From Desulforegula conservatrix Mb1Pa (GTDB lineage: Bacteria; Desulfobacterota; Desulfobacteria; Desulfobacterales; Desulforegulaceae): DNA of 64,000 nucleotides. The DNA lies in contig NZ_AUEY01000015.1 in the NCBI RefSeq assembly GCF_000426225.1, forward strand, positions 1-64,000. The letters run 5' to 3'. The notes beneath the pieces are model-generated. The model ran no database searches. It was not told where the DNA came from and saw only the letters and a program-made list of their open reading frames with translations. Every line of letters starts with the position of its first letter. Position 1 is the stretch's first letter. The position numbers and the translations under genes are program-made. This document shows positions 1-7,910 of this stretch, one piece after another.

Positions 1-175
1 ACCCTCTGCACGAGCCGTATCAGGTTCGCTTTCGCTATGTACCATTCTCTTCCTGTCGCTTCCTTCAAACCCTACCGTTACCAGTAGCGCCCTTGCGATT
101 CGGATTGATTTCCCCTCGGACGGGGCATCTCTGCTTTCTTTCAAACAGACGGGGGCACGGCTTTGCCGGGCAAAC
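1..175 (-). mobile_element. 5' part of a probable group II intron RNA (cut by window edge)
   Basis: Read on the minus strand, this stretch contains TCCGAATCGCAAGG and GCGAAAGCGAACCTGATAC. Both resemble conserved blocks of bacterial group II intron domain I as I remember them (CCGAATCGCAAGGCG and GAAAGTGAACCTAG). The element begins directly after the T-run of an intrinsic terminator; a GTTTGCCCGGC start at 175 is the likeliest 5' end, with a GTGCC at 158 as the alternative. Insertion just behind a terminator in the same orientation is the known habit of class C (IIC) introns. The maturase gene and the catalytic domains V/VI would lie left of the window and cannot be checked. No protein can be read from it. 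Confidence 0.5.
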
Positions 176-208
176 AAAAAAATAGGAGCACATATATGTG
201 CTCCTATT
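172..208 (-). terminator. Intrinsic terminator of the HesB-like selenoprotein gene
   Basis: Positions 181-208 form a perfect 28-base palindrome with arms AATAGGAGCACATA and TATGTGCTCCTATT. On the minus strand it is followed by a T-run (180-176) and then GTTT. It lies about 80 bases after the stop codon of the gene at 288-617. Confidence 0.8.
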
Positions 209-287
209 AATTCTGATGATCTCGCAAAAAGTCCTAAATGGCTTTATCGTCACTTTTTGCATCATGTCAAATATATTAAATATATTT

Positions 288-617
288 TTAGCTGCAGCAG
301 GAACTCGAAGTACCGCACCCAGAGCACCCACCTCCGTTAGGTGAGCTCAAATCAAGGCTTGATGACACTTTAAAGCCCATTTCATTGAAATCAATATGAA
401 CAGGGGTTGCAGCCTTCAAAAACTCGTTATCTGCTATGTATTTATGACCACCCACTTCGAACACCATATCAGAATTTTTGGCTTCATCCAGAGCCAATGC
501 CAATGAGGGGCCTGCTCAGCCACCACTTGTCAAAAAAACCCTGATAGGCATTACAGCCCGTCCTACAAAATATTCAGCAATCTGCTTCTGGGCAGATTCC
601 GTAACATCAATAACCAT
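288..617 (-). CDS. HesB/IscA-like selenoprotein with in-frame TGA (Sec34)
   Basis: The reading frame starts at ATG 617, eight bases after a strong AGGAGG, and runs 109 residues if the TGA at 516-518 is read as selenocysteine. The N-terminal part (MVIDVTESAQKQIAEYF) and the segment LTSGG-U-AGPSLALALDE join seamlessly to the rest, and the protein ends in a Cys-rich GGGCSGCG...CCS tail. This is the architecture of the HesB-like (seleno)protein family, small relatives of A-type Fe-S carriers. In that family Sec replaces the first conserved Cys, the one aligned with the SGC motif of IscA. Just after the TGA the mRNA can fold into a short hairpin (CAGGCC with GGCUCUG, one bulged U) with a GG in the loop, as a bacterial SECIS would. 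A conventional call would start at 503 and lose the redox-active N-terminus. A role in Fe-S or redox chemistry is inferred. Confidence 0.85.
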
Positions 618-753
618 GAAATCCTCCTAAAGTTAAAATTGACACTTTGAAAGTAATTATAACCATTAATTTGTCAATGCAAGAGGTTTCATAGAAAATA
701 TTAATTAAAACAGCAACACGTAATGCCTTTTGATAATAACAATCTTGACAGAA

Positions 754-948
754 TCAAAAGCCAGGGTTTTCTCTTTCCCATTTTATTTGTGCGCCTATTT
801 CTGAAAGTATGAAATACCTGTTCAAAACTTTTGATAACTCCGCGCTATCAGGAGGTCTTTGAGTCGTCGCTTCTATGAAGTCATATATTTTATTTAAGGA
901 GAATATCAATTCACGATTAATTTCAAACTTGCATGCAACGTCATCCAA
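754..948 (-). CDS. Small hypothetical protein (TTG start)
   Basis: This 64-residue frame has no ATG. The best start is TTG at 948, with CTGGAGG spaced five bases before it, and an in-frame TGA lies just upstream. The sequence is hydrophilic with predicted helices (MDDVACKFEINRELIF..., then RPPDSAELSKVLNRYFIL) and no motif I recognise. It follows the PilZ gene at 983 on the same strand with a 34-base gap, so the two may be co-transcribed. It could still be a chance frame. Confidence 0.4.
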   Translation of the reverse strand: MDDVACKFEINRELIFSLNKIYDFIEATTQRPPDSAELSKVLNRYFILSEIGAQIKWERENPGF

Positions 949-982
949 AAAGGCCTCCAGCAGTCAACTGATCTTGACTTTA

Positions 983-1462
983 TCAAATGTTTACAGCTCT
1001 CATATATTTCATATACTGATTATATTCATGGTTTTCTTCACGTTTTTCTCTGATACCTGGATGCCCGGGACTATGATTAATTATGCAAAAATTATTGATA
1101 AAATCACTAATACCCTGACTAAGATATGAGTCAAGGTCATTAAATTCAACAGCAAGGGTTTTCATGCTTATATCAATAAAAGAAGGATCTGAGTTATCTG
1201 CTTCATCTCTGACAATCCTGCATTTTATATTATCCAGAAAAAAGCCGTGGTTGTATGAAAAAAGCGTCAACTCACCACTCCTATCATCAGAAGCACTTTC
1301 AAGGTCATCTAAGTACCTGAAACATAACCCACCTTTGCAAAAATTATCGATAGTACCAACAAGCAGCCGGCCGGATTTAAATGCCGCATACATTCCTTCT
1401 TTTACAGGATATCTTCTAGTGCTTCTTCTTTCCATGGTTAATTGCCTGTATTTGGTTTTCAT
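983..1462 (-). CDS. PilZ-domain protein (c-di-GMP receptor candidate)
   Basis: A 159-residue soluble protein. The start at 1462 is chosen because GGAGGT lies six bases upstream; an ATG four codons earlier overlaps that Shine-Dalgarno sequence. Residues about 12-18 carry an Arg-rich RRSTRR stretch matching the RxxxR loop of PilZ domains. It is followed by the strand containing IDNFCKGGLCF, a variant of (D/N)xSxxG with Cys for Ser. The C-terminal 40 residues have no recognisable domain. The neighbouring membrane diguanylate cyclase on the same strand suggests a shared c-di-GMP circuit, but the target of the protein is unknown. Confidence 0.65.
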   Translation of the reverse strand: MKTKYRQLTMERRSTRRYPVKEGMYAAFKSGRLLVGTIDNFCKGGLCFRYLDDLESASDDRSGELTLFSYNHGFFLDNIKCRIVRDEADNSDPSFIDISMKTLAVEFNDLDSYLSQGISDFINNFCIINHSPGHPGIREKREENHEYNQYMKYMRAVNI

Positions 1463-1662
1463 ATCTACCTCCATAAGTCAGAGTAAACGGGCATACTTCT
1501 GAAGAGTATGAAAGCAATATATATACCATTAAATTTAATCTTTAAAATTCAGTATTTTAAATAAATAAGGCTGAAACAAAAGGGAAAAATATACTTGTTT
1601 AGCCAAAAATTTGACGAAGAGTTAAACAGCAATTAAGTAACAGGATTACAAATTACATAAAG

Positions 1663-2955
1663 TCACGCAATACTCACACAATTTCTTCCAGCTTGCTTTG
1701 ACTTATAAAGTGCCTGGTCAGCTATTTTCATTATATTTTTAGGGTATTCACCAGGAAATGCTATTGAATCAGCCACACCCATGCTTGCAGTTATTACAAC
1801 GCTCTTCCGTGAGGAACTTTTTTCCTGTCCCCTTTTATTGGCCGAGCTTTTTTTTCTTCCTGTCTCTCTTATTATGAATTTGTGGTCTGCAAGGTCAGCT
1901 CTGAAAGAATCCAGTAGAGGAAAAGCTTCTTTAGCGTTTTTGCCTGGAAAAACGACTGTGAATTCCTCGCCGCCGTATCTATAGGCATTTCTTCCAAAAG
2001 ATCCGTTAAGCCGGGTTGCAACGAGTTTAAGAACCTGATCTCCAGCCTCGTGCCCGTACGTATCGTTAAATTTTTTAAAATGATCAATATCAAACATAGC
2101 TATAGCGTACTTTTTGCCAAGATTGATCATCGCATCTTCCAGACTTCTCCTCCCGCCTATACCTGTTAATTCATCAACATAGGCTTTCATAAACGAAGCC
2201 TCAAGCAAAGCTGCCATAAAAATAAAGCCCGCAGAAGAAAAAAAGATCATTTCATTTTCTGGTTTTGTTGTATAAAAAACAGTCATGATTGCAGCAATGA
2301 CGCCTAAATAGCCTGCAGAATCAGGATCGTGCTTCATTGCAAGCCTTATTGCAAACCAGGAAAAACCAATAAAGATTAAAAAAAATCTAGCCGCATATGC
2401 GAATTCATCCTTGGTCGAACTATCTAAAAAAAGAAAAGCATCAATCTTTTCAATAATAAACAAAAAACCATCCCTGAACCTGAACGGAATATTGGGTTCA
2501 ATAACATCAGATAATACATTTTTCCCCAAAAGATAAACAAGTAAACCTGCAACAAATACGAATGCAAGGTTATTAAGGGTTCGTACTGATAAAAATCTCT
2601 TTCTGGATTGAAGCGAAAAAAAAATAAAAAACAGGGGCGACAAAGCAAAAAAGGCATTTGACAAAATAACATGATTATTTTGTTCTACAGAATAAAGCCG
2701 GTTCAGAAAGTAAAGCAATATCAGGTATGCTGAGCTGAAAAAATATCCGGTATTATTATATCTCGCCCCAGCTATTGCCGAGGCTGACAATATGAAATAA
2801 GGCATCACTGTCAGGAATCCGAATATGTCAGTAAATGCGTGAAGTCTGAAAAGCAGAAAAACCAGTTTTGACCAGAAAACTGATAATAATCCCGAAATAG
2901 CCAATATAAGAACAGGAACAACAAGCGCTTTTAAAAGCCTCTTGAACAAAGGCAT
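1663..2955 (-). CDS. Membrane diguanylate cyclase (GGDEF domain)
   Basis: A 430-residue protein that should make c-di-GMP from two GTP. The start at 2955 follows AAAGGAGG; an upstream ATG in the same frame lies before that site. Residues 1 to about 240 hold roughly eight hydrophobic segments, probably a membrane sensor. The GGDEF domain starts at DELTGIGGRRSLE (about residue 262), with FDIDHFKKFNDTYGHEAGD and the catalytic YRYGGEEF near residue 328. The position of the inhibitory RxxD site holds SFGR, so product inhibition through the I-site is probably absent. An insertion rich in Lys and Ser (KKSSANKRGQEKSSSRK) sits late in the domain. No EAL domain is present. Confidence 0.9.
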   Translation of the reverse strand: MPLFKRLLKALVVPVLILAISGLLSVFWSKLVFLLFRLHAFTDIFGFLTVMPYFILSASAIAGARYNNTGYFFSSAYLILLYFLNRLYSVEQNNHVILSNAFFALSPLFFIFFSLQSRKRFLSVRTLNNLAFVFVAGLLVYLLGKNVLSDVIEPNIPFRFRDGFLFIIEKIDAFLFLDSSTKDEFAYAARFFLIFIGFSWFAIRLAMKHDPDSAGYLGVIAAIMTVFYTTKPENEMIFFSSAGFIFMAALLEASFMKAYVDELTGIGGRRSLEDAMINLGKKYAIAMFDIDHFKKFNDTYGHEAGDQVLKLVATRLNGSFGRNAYRYGGEEFTVVFPGKNAKEAFPLLDSFRADLADHKFIIRETGRKKSSANKRGQEKSSSRKSVVITASMGVADSIAFPGEYPKNIMKIADQALYKSKQAGRNCVSIA

Positions 2956-3237
2956 AAAAAATCCTCCTTTAAAAAAAAGCAAGAATTACATTCCCGGACA
3001 TTTTTTTCAAGAAGGTTATTATGCTATCAAAAAAAGCATGTATACCTGATATAGAATAATTGCTGTAATAGCTGGACCAGTTATTCATCACGGATCATTA
3101 ACTAAAATATCACTAATTATCAATAAACAACTTTCAAAGAGCTTGACTAAATCAGAAAATATATATAATTCAACCAAACTACAATAATCAATCATATACT
3201 TATCATTTTATCAATAGATAATTACAATTAAATAACA

Positions 3238-3540
3238 ATGAAAGAAAAAAGAAACTTTTTACGTTGTAAAACAGAATTGAATGTCAATTACTCAATTAGT
3301 GATTTGCAGTACCATGGCAAACTTATTGATATATGCCAGGGTGGTATGTTTATCAATTCATATGAAGCTTTTGCAATAGGCAACGATATCTGCCTGTCTA
3401 TCAAAATCCCAAACAGCAGCACATCTTTTAGAATTAATGGGTATATAACAAGAAATGAAGATAAAGGATTCGGGGTCAAATTCAAAGAACCGATGAATGC
3501 GCTTGGATTCTCTGAGGATCACGCAATTGCTTTTTATTAG
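3238..3540 (+). CDS. Small PilZ-domain protein
   Basis: A 100-residue protein that is essentially one PilZ domain. RNFLR near the N-terminus fits RxxxR, and LIDICQGGMFI fits DxSxxG with Cys in place of Ser. These are the known c-di-GMP contacts of the family. It is divergent from the GGDEF gene, with about 280 AT-rich bases between them. No clear Shine-Dalgarno sequence precedes the ATG. Single-domain PilZ proteins usually act as diffusible adaptors; its partner is unknown. Confidence 0.75.
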   Translation: MKEKRNFLRCKTELNVNYSISDLQYHGKLIDICQGGMFINSYEAFAIGNDICLSIKIPNSSTSFRINGYITRNEDKGFGVKFKEPMNALGFSEDHAIAFY

Positions 3541-3560
3541 CCGTAATCTTTGAACAGGTG

Positions 3561-3690
3561 AAAAAGTCCGATTACCGTCATTCCGGCGCAGGCCGGAATC
3601 AAGAAGTGGCTGAAATTATAGGATGCCGGATTTACCGGCCATCAGTCGTTTAAATTACATCTGGATCCGGCCTTTGCAGGAATGGCTTTT
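3561..3690 (+). repeat. Interspersed hairpin repeat, family A
   Basis: This contains AAAAAGTCCGATTACCGTCA, then the palindrome ATTCCGGCGCAGGCCGGAAT and GGATGCCGGAT, blocks that recur at about ten other sites in the window. The right end is degenerate. It fills the convergent gap between the PilZ gene and nifV. Confidence 0.8.
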
Positions 3691-3699
3691 GTGTTTTTT

Positions 3700-4866
3700 T
3701 TAAGATGCAGGCCTCCTGTTCACATTAATTGAGCAGTTTTCAACCAAAGAAATAAGATCTTTTTCACTCAGAGTATTTTTTATCCTCGCCTCAAAATGTT
3801 TTCTGACTGATTTAAGTATTCTAACTGCCTCAAGATCCGTAACATTAATACCCATGGATTCAAGAACCTTTTTTATTGAAGCTCGCCCTGAATGCTTTCC
3901 AATGATAAAACTTTCTGATGAGCCAACTAATTCGGGGTTAAAAGCCTGATATGCAAGAAAATCAATAATCTGTCCATGAACATGGATACCTGATTCGTGG
4001 ACAAAAGCCTTTTCTCCCACAATTGCCTTGTTCACAGGGATTGGAATTCCAGATGCTTCAGATACTTTTTCGCATATTTTTTTTAGCGCCTCTGTCTTCA
4101 TGATCGTAGACCCTGGTTTTTTAAGAGCAAGCCACAGTGCAATTTCTTCAAGAGGAGTATTTCCCGCCCTCTCTCCAATGCCGCAGACTGTTGCACTGAC
4201 AGCGGCGGCTCCGGCCTCTATGGCAGATACTGCATTTGCTGTCGCCATGCCAAAATCATTATGGCCATGAAATTCAATTATTGTTGAAGATAGTACAGAA
4301 ACAAGGCTTCTTATCATTTCATAAATCTCCGAAGGAGAAGAAGATCCAACCGTATCTGCTATTCTGACCCTTGAAACCCGACTTTTTTCAGCCTCTTCAA
4401 CAAAAGTTTGCAGAAAACCAAAATCGCATCTTGTTGCGTCCTGGGCACCAACATAAACCCTGTCAAACATTTCAGATGCTTTGCCTGCTATTATTGAAAG
4501 ATTATCTATTGCCCATGCCCTGCTCTTTCCTTGAATCTTAAGATGGCGATCAGAAACAGGAAAACTGATATGAACATCAGATACTCCTGACTCAGCCGCA
4601 AGTTCAAGATCCGTCATATGAGCCCGGCACCATGCAATGATGCGTGATCTGCATCCTGAAGATGATAGTTTTTTCAGAAAATGCACTTCGTCATCACCCA
4701 TTGCAGGAATACCTGCTTCAATTTCATCGATTCCGGCATCGGAAAGCATCATGGCTATTTCAAATTTTTCTTCCCTGGAGAACGAGACGCCAGGAGCCTG
4801 TTCCCCATCTCTCAAGGTTGAATCTATAAGAATGATATTTTTATTATTGATATTTTCATGCAGCAT
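3700..4866 (-). CDS. nifV: Homocitrate synthase NifV
   Basis: A 388-residue enzyme of the DRE-TIM metallolyase family. It condenses acetyl-CoA with 2-oxoglutarate to give homocitrate, the organic ligand of FeMo-co. Family motifs are clear: the N-terminal STLRDGEQAPGVSF, HGHNDFGMATANAV with the metal-binding HxH, and GIGERAGNTPLEE. The length is typical of NifV and shorter than 2-isopropylmalate synthase, which carries an extra regulatory domain. The start codon overlaps the end of modC by 11 bases, so the two genes are translationally coupled, and the nif operon lies just upstream. An isopropylmalate or citramalate synthase role is unlikely in this context. Confidence 0.92.
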   Translation of the reverse strand: MLHENINNKNIILIDSTLRDGEQAPGVSFSREEKFEIAMMLSDAGIDEIEAGIPAMGDDEVHFLKKLSSSGCRSRIIAWCRAHMTDLELAAESGVSDVHISFPVSDRHLKIQGKSRAWAIDNLSIIAGKASEMFDRVYVGAQDATRCDFGFLQTFVEEAEKSRVSRVRIADTVGSSSPSEIYEMIRSLVSVLSSTIIEFHGHNDFGMATANAVSAIEAGAAAVSATVCGIGERAGNTPLEEIALWLALKKPGSTIMKTEALKKICEKVSEASGIPIPVNKAIVGEKAFVHESGIHVHGQIIDFLAYQAFNPELVGSSESFIIGKHSGRASIKKVLESMGINVTDLEAVRILKSVRKHFEARIKNTLSEKDLISLVENCSINVNRRPAS

Positions 4867-5656
4867 GGTTTGCCTCGCATTTTACTTTTAATCTTTTATC
4901 AAAATAACAAAGACGATCAGAGCTAATTTCAAAAATATCCTTTCTCTTCCAGCACGACAAAAGCTCTGAGACCTTTTCATTTTCCGGCTTCAAAAAAATT
5001 TCCGATGGCGTTCCAGTCTGCTGAATCTTTCCATCTGAGTACACAATCATTTTATCAGCGAGCTCAAGCGCTTCAGGAAAATCATGGGTAACAAGCACAA
5101 CCGGAATATTGAAAGTCCTTTGCATTGCTTTAAGGACGCTTCTCATTTCCAGTCTGATCATGCTGTCAAGGGCTGAAAAAGGCTCGTCAAGAAGCAAAAC
5201 AGATGGCTTTACGGCAAGCGCCCTTGCAAAGGCCACCCGTTGCTTCTGTCCGCCTGAAAGTCTTGTGGGATTTTTTTTCTCAAGTCCTTTCAAGTGAAAT
5301 AAGTCAAGCATCTCGTAAATTCTTTCTTTTGAGTTTTTCTTTTCATGCTTGTTAAGGCCGTAAGCTATGTTTTCCTCGACAGTCATATGAGGGAAAAGTG
5401 CATAATCCTGAAAAACAAAACCTGTTTTGCGTTTCTGAGGGCATTCGTTTAAGCCCGAAGACGAATCAAAAAGAGGTTTGCCATTAAGACAAACACTACC
5501 TGAATCTGGAGTCACAAGACCTGATATGGCTTTGAGTGTCATGGTTTTTCCTGATCCGGAATATCCGAAAAGGGCCACAAGCTCGTTCCCTGCTTCCCAT
5601 TTGACATCAAGATCAAACTCTCTGAGGCTTTTTTTTATATAAACTGAAATCCCCAT
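4856..5656 (-). CDS. modC: Molybdate ABC transporter ATPase ModC (short form)
   Basis: A 266-residue ATPase that powers molybdate import. The start at 5656 is chosen for the AAGGAG eight bases upstream. It has Walker A GYSGSGKT, the signature LSGGQKQR, Walker B VLLLDEPFSALD and the switch His in VTHDFPEAL. Classical ModC proteins have about 350 residues with a C-terminal MOP/TOBE domain that binds molybdate; here the protein stops about 35 residues after the nucleotide-binding domain, so that regulatory domain is missing. It overlaps nifV by 11 bases and follows modB by 74 bases. A tungstate or sulfate specificity cannot be excluded from sequence alone, but the nifV linkage favours molybdate. 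Confidence 0.88.
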   Translation of the reverse strand: MGISVYIKKSLREFDLDVKWEAGNELVALFGYSGSGKTMTLKAISGLVTPDSGSVCLNGKPLFDSSSGLNECPQKRKTGFVFQDYALFPHMTVEENIAYGLNKHEKKNSKERIYEMLDLFHLKGLEKKNPTRLSGGQKQRVAFARALAVKPSVLLLDEPFSALDSMIRLEMRSVLKAMQRTFNIPVVLVTHDFPEALELADKMIVYSDGKIQQTGTPSEIFLKPENEKVSELLSCWKRKDIFEISSDRLCYFDKRLKVKCEANHAA

Positions 5657-5730
5657 ACCAGACTCCTTTTTGGGCAATAAAATTTGCCGCTTGTGGATCG
5701 ACTATTTTTCAAAAGCTTCGCAAACAACTT

Positions 5731-6393
5731 TCAGATTTTTCGTGAATATCTATTGGCTAAATAAAGAATTGCCCCTGAAAAAATGGTCAAAAAAATAACC
5801 ATTATATGTCCCTTCCCCCATTCTCCAGAGCTAGCAAATGAATATATTGCTATTGGCATTGTATTTGTTTTACCAGGAATATTTCCTGCAAGCATGAGCG
5901 TTGCGCCGAACTCACCGATCCCCCTTGCAAACGAAAGTACTGCCCCGGCCATAATCCCTCGCCTGGAAAGCGGTAGAATTATTTTCAAAGCGGTTTCTAA
6001 TTCTGATCTTCCAAGCGTGTAAGACGCATTCACAAGATTTTCATCAACTTCTTCAATGGCTGCCCTCGCTGTTTTGATCATCAAAGGAAGCGATACGACA
6101 TAAGAAGCAAGGACAGCCGCCTGCCATGTGAACATCACTGTCCAGCCTGTCATTTCATATATTAAACTACCGATGATCCCGTTTCTCCCAAAAATAACAA
6201 TAAGATAATAACCTGTAACAGTGGGAGGGAGAACCATTGGAAGCGTCAGCAGAACGTCGAACATTTCCTTCCATTTAAATTGCTTTCTTGCGAGAATATA
6301 AGCAATCAGAACTCCGCTTGCTACAACCATTATGCTTGAAACAATGGAGACCTTGAGAGAAAGCATTATTGGAAAAAAATAAGTCGAATTCAT
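5731..6393 (-). CDS. modB: Molybdate ABC transporter permease ModB
   Basis: A 220-residue integral membrane protein with about five to six transmembrane segments. It contains the cytoplasmic EAA loop (DENLVNASYTLGRSELETAL...) through which permeases contact the ATPase. LPMVLPPTVTGYYL is characteristic of ModB. A modest AAGG site precedes the ATG. It sits 22 bases after modA and before modC, in the usual modABC order. Length is normal for the family. Confidence 0.92.
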   Translation of the reverse strand: MNSTYFFPIMLSLKVSIVSSIMVVASGVLIAYILARKQFKWKEMFDVLLTLPMVLPPTVTGYYLIVIFGRNGIIGSLIYEMTGWTVMFTWQAAVLASYVVSLPLMIKTARAAIEEVDENLVNASYTLGRSELETALKIILPLSRRGIMAGAVLSFARGIGEFGATLMLAGNIPGKTNTMPIAIYSFASSGEWGKGHIMVIFLTIFSGAILYLANRYSRKI

Positions 6394-6415
6394 ACCTTAA
6401 ACCTTATCCAATATT

Positions 6416-7174
6416 TCATTGCACAGGAGAAAAGCCATGCTTCTTTAGTATTTCAACCGCTTTTTCAGTTACAAGAATATCCAGAAACTTTTTTGACGCT
6501 CCTTGATTTTGACTTGCCGCAACAAGTGCAGCAGGATAAATTACTGGGGAATGCGAATCAGCCGGAGCCTTGACAGCAACAATAACTCCTTTTGGAACAG
6601 ACATGGCATCTGTTTCATAGACAATCCCTGCATCGACCTCATTTCTGACAACATAATCAAGGGCCTGTCTGACATTTTCTGAAAGCACTGTCTTTGTTTC
6701 AAGCTTTTTCCAGAGATCAAAATGAGTCAATACTTCTTTAGCGTATTTTCCTGCTGGAACTGTGGCAGGATTTCCGATGCATATTTTTTTAATCTCAGGC
6801 TTTGCAAGATCATCAAAAGATGAGATTTTGCCCACTGATCCTGACGGTTTGACAAGGACTATTGAATTTGAAGCAAAATTAATCCTGGAGTCCTTTATAA
6901 TAAGGCCTTTTTCAGACAAATCATTCATATCTTTTTGAGAAGCAGGCGCAAAAACATCGACCGGAGCGCCTCCTTCTATCTGTTTTTTTAAATCACCAGA
7001 CGCTCCAAAATTAAATATTATCTTTTCACCATTATTGATTTGCTCATATATTCTGCCTATTTCTTCAAAGGCATTTTTGAGGCTTATGGCTGCTGATACG
7101 CTTATTTCCCCGCAATAGCCCGAAGATGTTACAAAAATTAAAAGAATCGCAAGAATAGAAGTTTTTCTGAACAT
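6416..7174 (-). CDS. modA: Molybdate-binding periplasmic protein ModA
   Basis: A 252-residue substrate-binding protein. Residues 1-22 form a Sec signal peptide (hydrophobic LAILLIFVTSSG). The mature part opens with EISVSAAISLKNAFEEIG and contains FNFGASGDLKKQIEGGAPVD, the oxyanion-binding Ser motifs typical of ModA. DAGIVYETDA occurs in the second lobe. AAGGAGAATAAA precedes the ATG. It is the first gene of modABC-nifV. The 167 bases upstream hold a degenerate repeat copy and no promoter I could recognise. Confidence 0.92.
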   Translation of the reverse strand: MFRKTSILAILLIFVTSSGYCGEISVSAAISLKNAFEEIGRIYEQINNGEKIIFNFGASGDLKKQIEGGAPVDVFAPASQKDMNDLSEKGLIIKDSRINFASNSIVLVKPSGSVGKISSFDDLAKPEIKKICIGNPATVPAGKYAKEVLTHFDLWKKLETKTVLSENVRQALDYVVRNEVDAGIVYETDAMSVPKGVIVAVKAPADSHSPVIYPAALVAASQNQGASKKFLDILVTEKAVEILKKHGFSPVQ

Positions 7175-7204
7175 TTTATTCTCCTTGATGAGTGAGTTAT
7201 TTTA

Positions 7205-7275
7205 TGATTGTCTTGCAAAAAGTCAAAAATGGATTCCTGCCTTCGCCGGAATGACTGGGATCGGACTTTTTTTGA
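7205..7275 (+). repeat. Interspersed hairpin repeat, family A (partial)
   Basis: The sequence TTGCAAAAAGTC, CCGGAATGAC and ATCGGACTTTTT is a shortened copy of the same family as 3561-3690 and 50515-50655. It lies between the GNAT gene and modA. Confidence 0.6.
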
Positions 7276-7341
7276 ATTTGTCATTATATCACTAAAATTT
7301 AGTTTGATATAAAATCAAGATATTATGCAAATGCTCAAAAA

Positions 7342-7860
7342 TCAACCAATAATGTTTTCGGAATAATTTCTAAGACATATCATCCTGGTCATGTTCCAGC
7401 CCGTTTTCCTATAGAAACCAAGAGCTCCGTAATTATCCCTGTCAGCAAGAAGCTGAAGCCTTGAGATTCCTTTTTTTTCGGCCCATAAAGCCACATTTCT
7501 GATTAGCGCCTTGCCGATGCCTTTTTTTCTGAAATCAGGAGAGACAACCAGATCCTCAATAATTCCTGCAGGACCGCCCTCGGATGTTGAAATTATGGTC
7601 TGACACGAGCACATGCCTAAAACCCGGCCTTGAAATTCTGCAACAGCTATATATGCTGAATAAGAATCGATAAGAGCTGAAAGACCTTTTTTCTGTTTGG
7701 CCCTGTCGATAATATAATCAGGTTCAAGCTTGAAAAGGATTGCGATGAGATCAGCCAAGTCTTCGATATCATCTTTTGTAGCTGGCCTGACCCTGACTCT
7801 TTCGGCTGAATCTTTTCTAAGCACAACTTCCTTTCTGAAAACAGTTGCTGCTGATCCCAT
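7342..7860 (-). CDS. GNAT-family N-acetyltransferase
   Basis: A 172-residue acyl-CoA-dependent acetyltransferase. The start at 7860 follows AAAGGAG; an upstream in-frame alternative start precedes a hairpin and is less likely. The acetyl-CoA loop is RKKGIGKA (R/Q-x-x-G-x-G/A) at about residue 125, preceded by the strand IIEDLVVSPDF. The final part has the usual YGALGFYRKTGW. The substrate is unknown. It is the last gene of the nif run, 50 bases after the ferredoxin gene, so it is probably expressed with nitrogenase. GNAT genes do occur near nif clusters in anaerobes, but no defined job follows from that. Confidence 0.8.
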   Translation of the reverse strand: MGSAATVFRKEVVLRKDSAERVRVRPATKDDIEDLADLIAILFKLEPDYIIDRAKQKKGLSALIDSYSAYIAVAEFQGRVLGMCSCQTIISTSEGGPAGIIEDLVVSPDFRKKGIGKALIRNVALWAEKKGISRLQLLADRDNYGALGFYRKTGWNMTRMICLRNYSENIIG

Positions 7861-7874
7861 GAAAAAACTCCTTT

Positions 7875-7905
7875 TTAGAGGTGCGTTAGAATCACGCACC
7901 TCTAA
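7875..7905 (-). other. 12-bp stem-loop between ferredoxin and GNAT genes
   Basis: TTAGAGGTGCGT pairs perfectly with ACGCACCTCTAA across a 7-base loop. On the minus strand it lies directly after the ferredoxin stop and runs into the AAGGAG of the GNAT gene. It lacks a T-run, so it looks more like an RNA-stability or translation-control element than a terminator. Confidence 0.6.
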
Positions 7906-7910
7906 TTTTA

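Noticed and set aside
65-331. Open frame of 88 codons on the minus strand at the left edge
   Set aside because: It runs through the intron-like RNA, the terminator palindrome and the end of the selenoprotein gene; no family similarity.
964-966. In-frame TGA before the small protein at 754-948, considered as another Sec codon
   Set aside because: Further stops lie immediately upstream and no coherent N-terminal extension or hairpin is seen.
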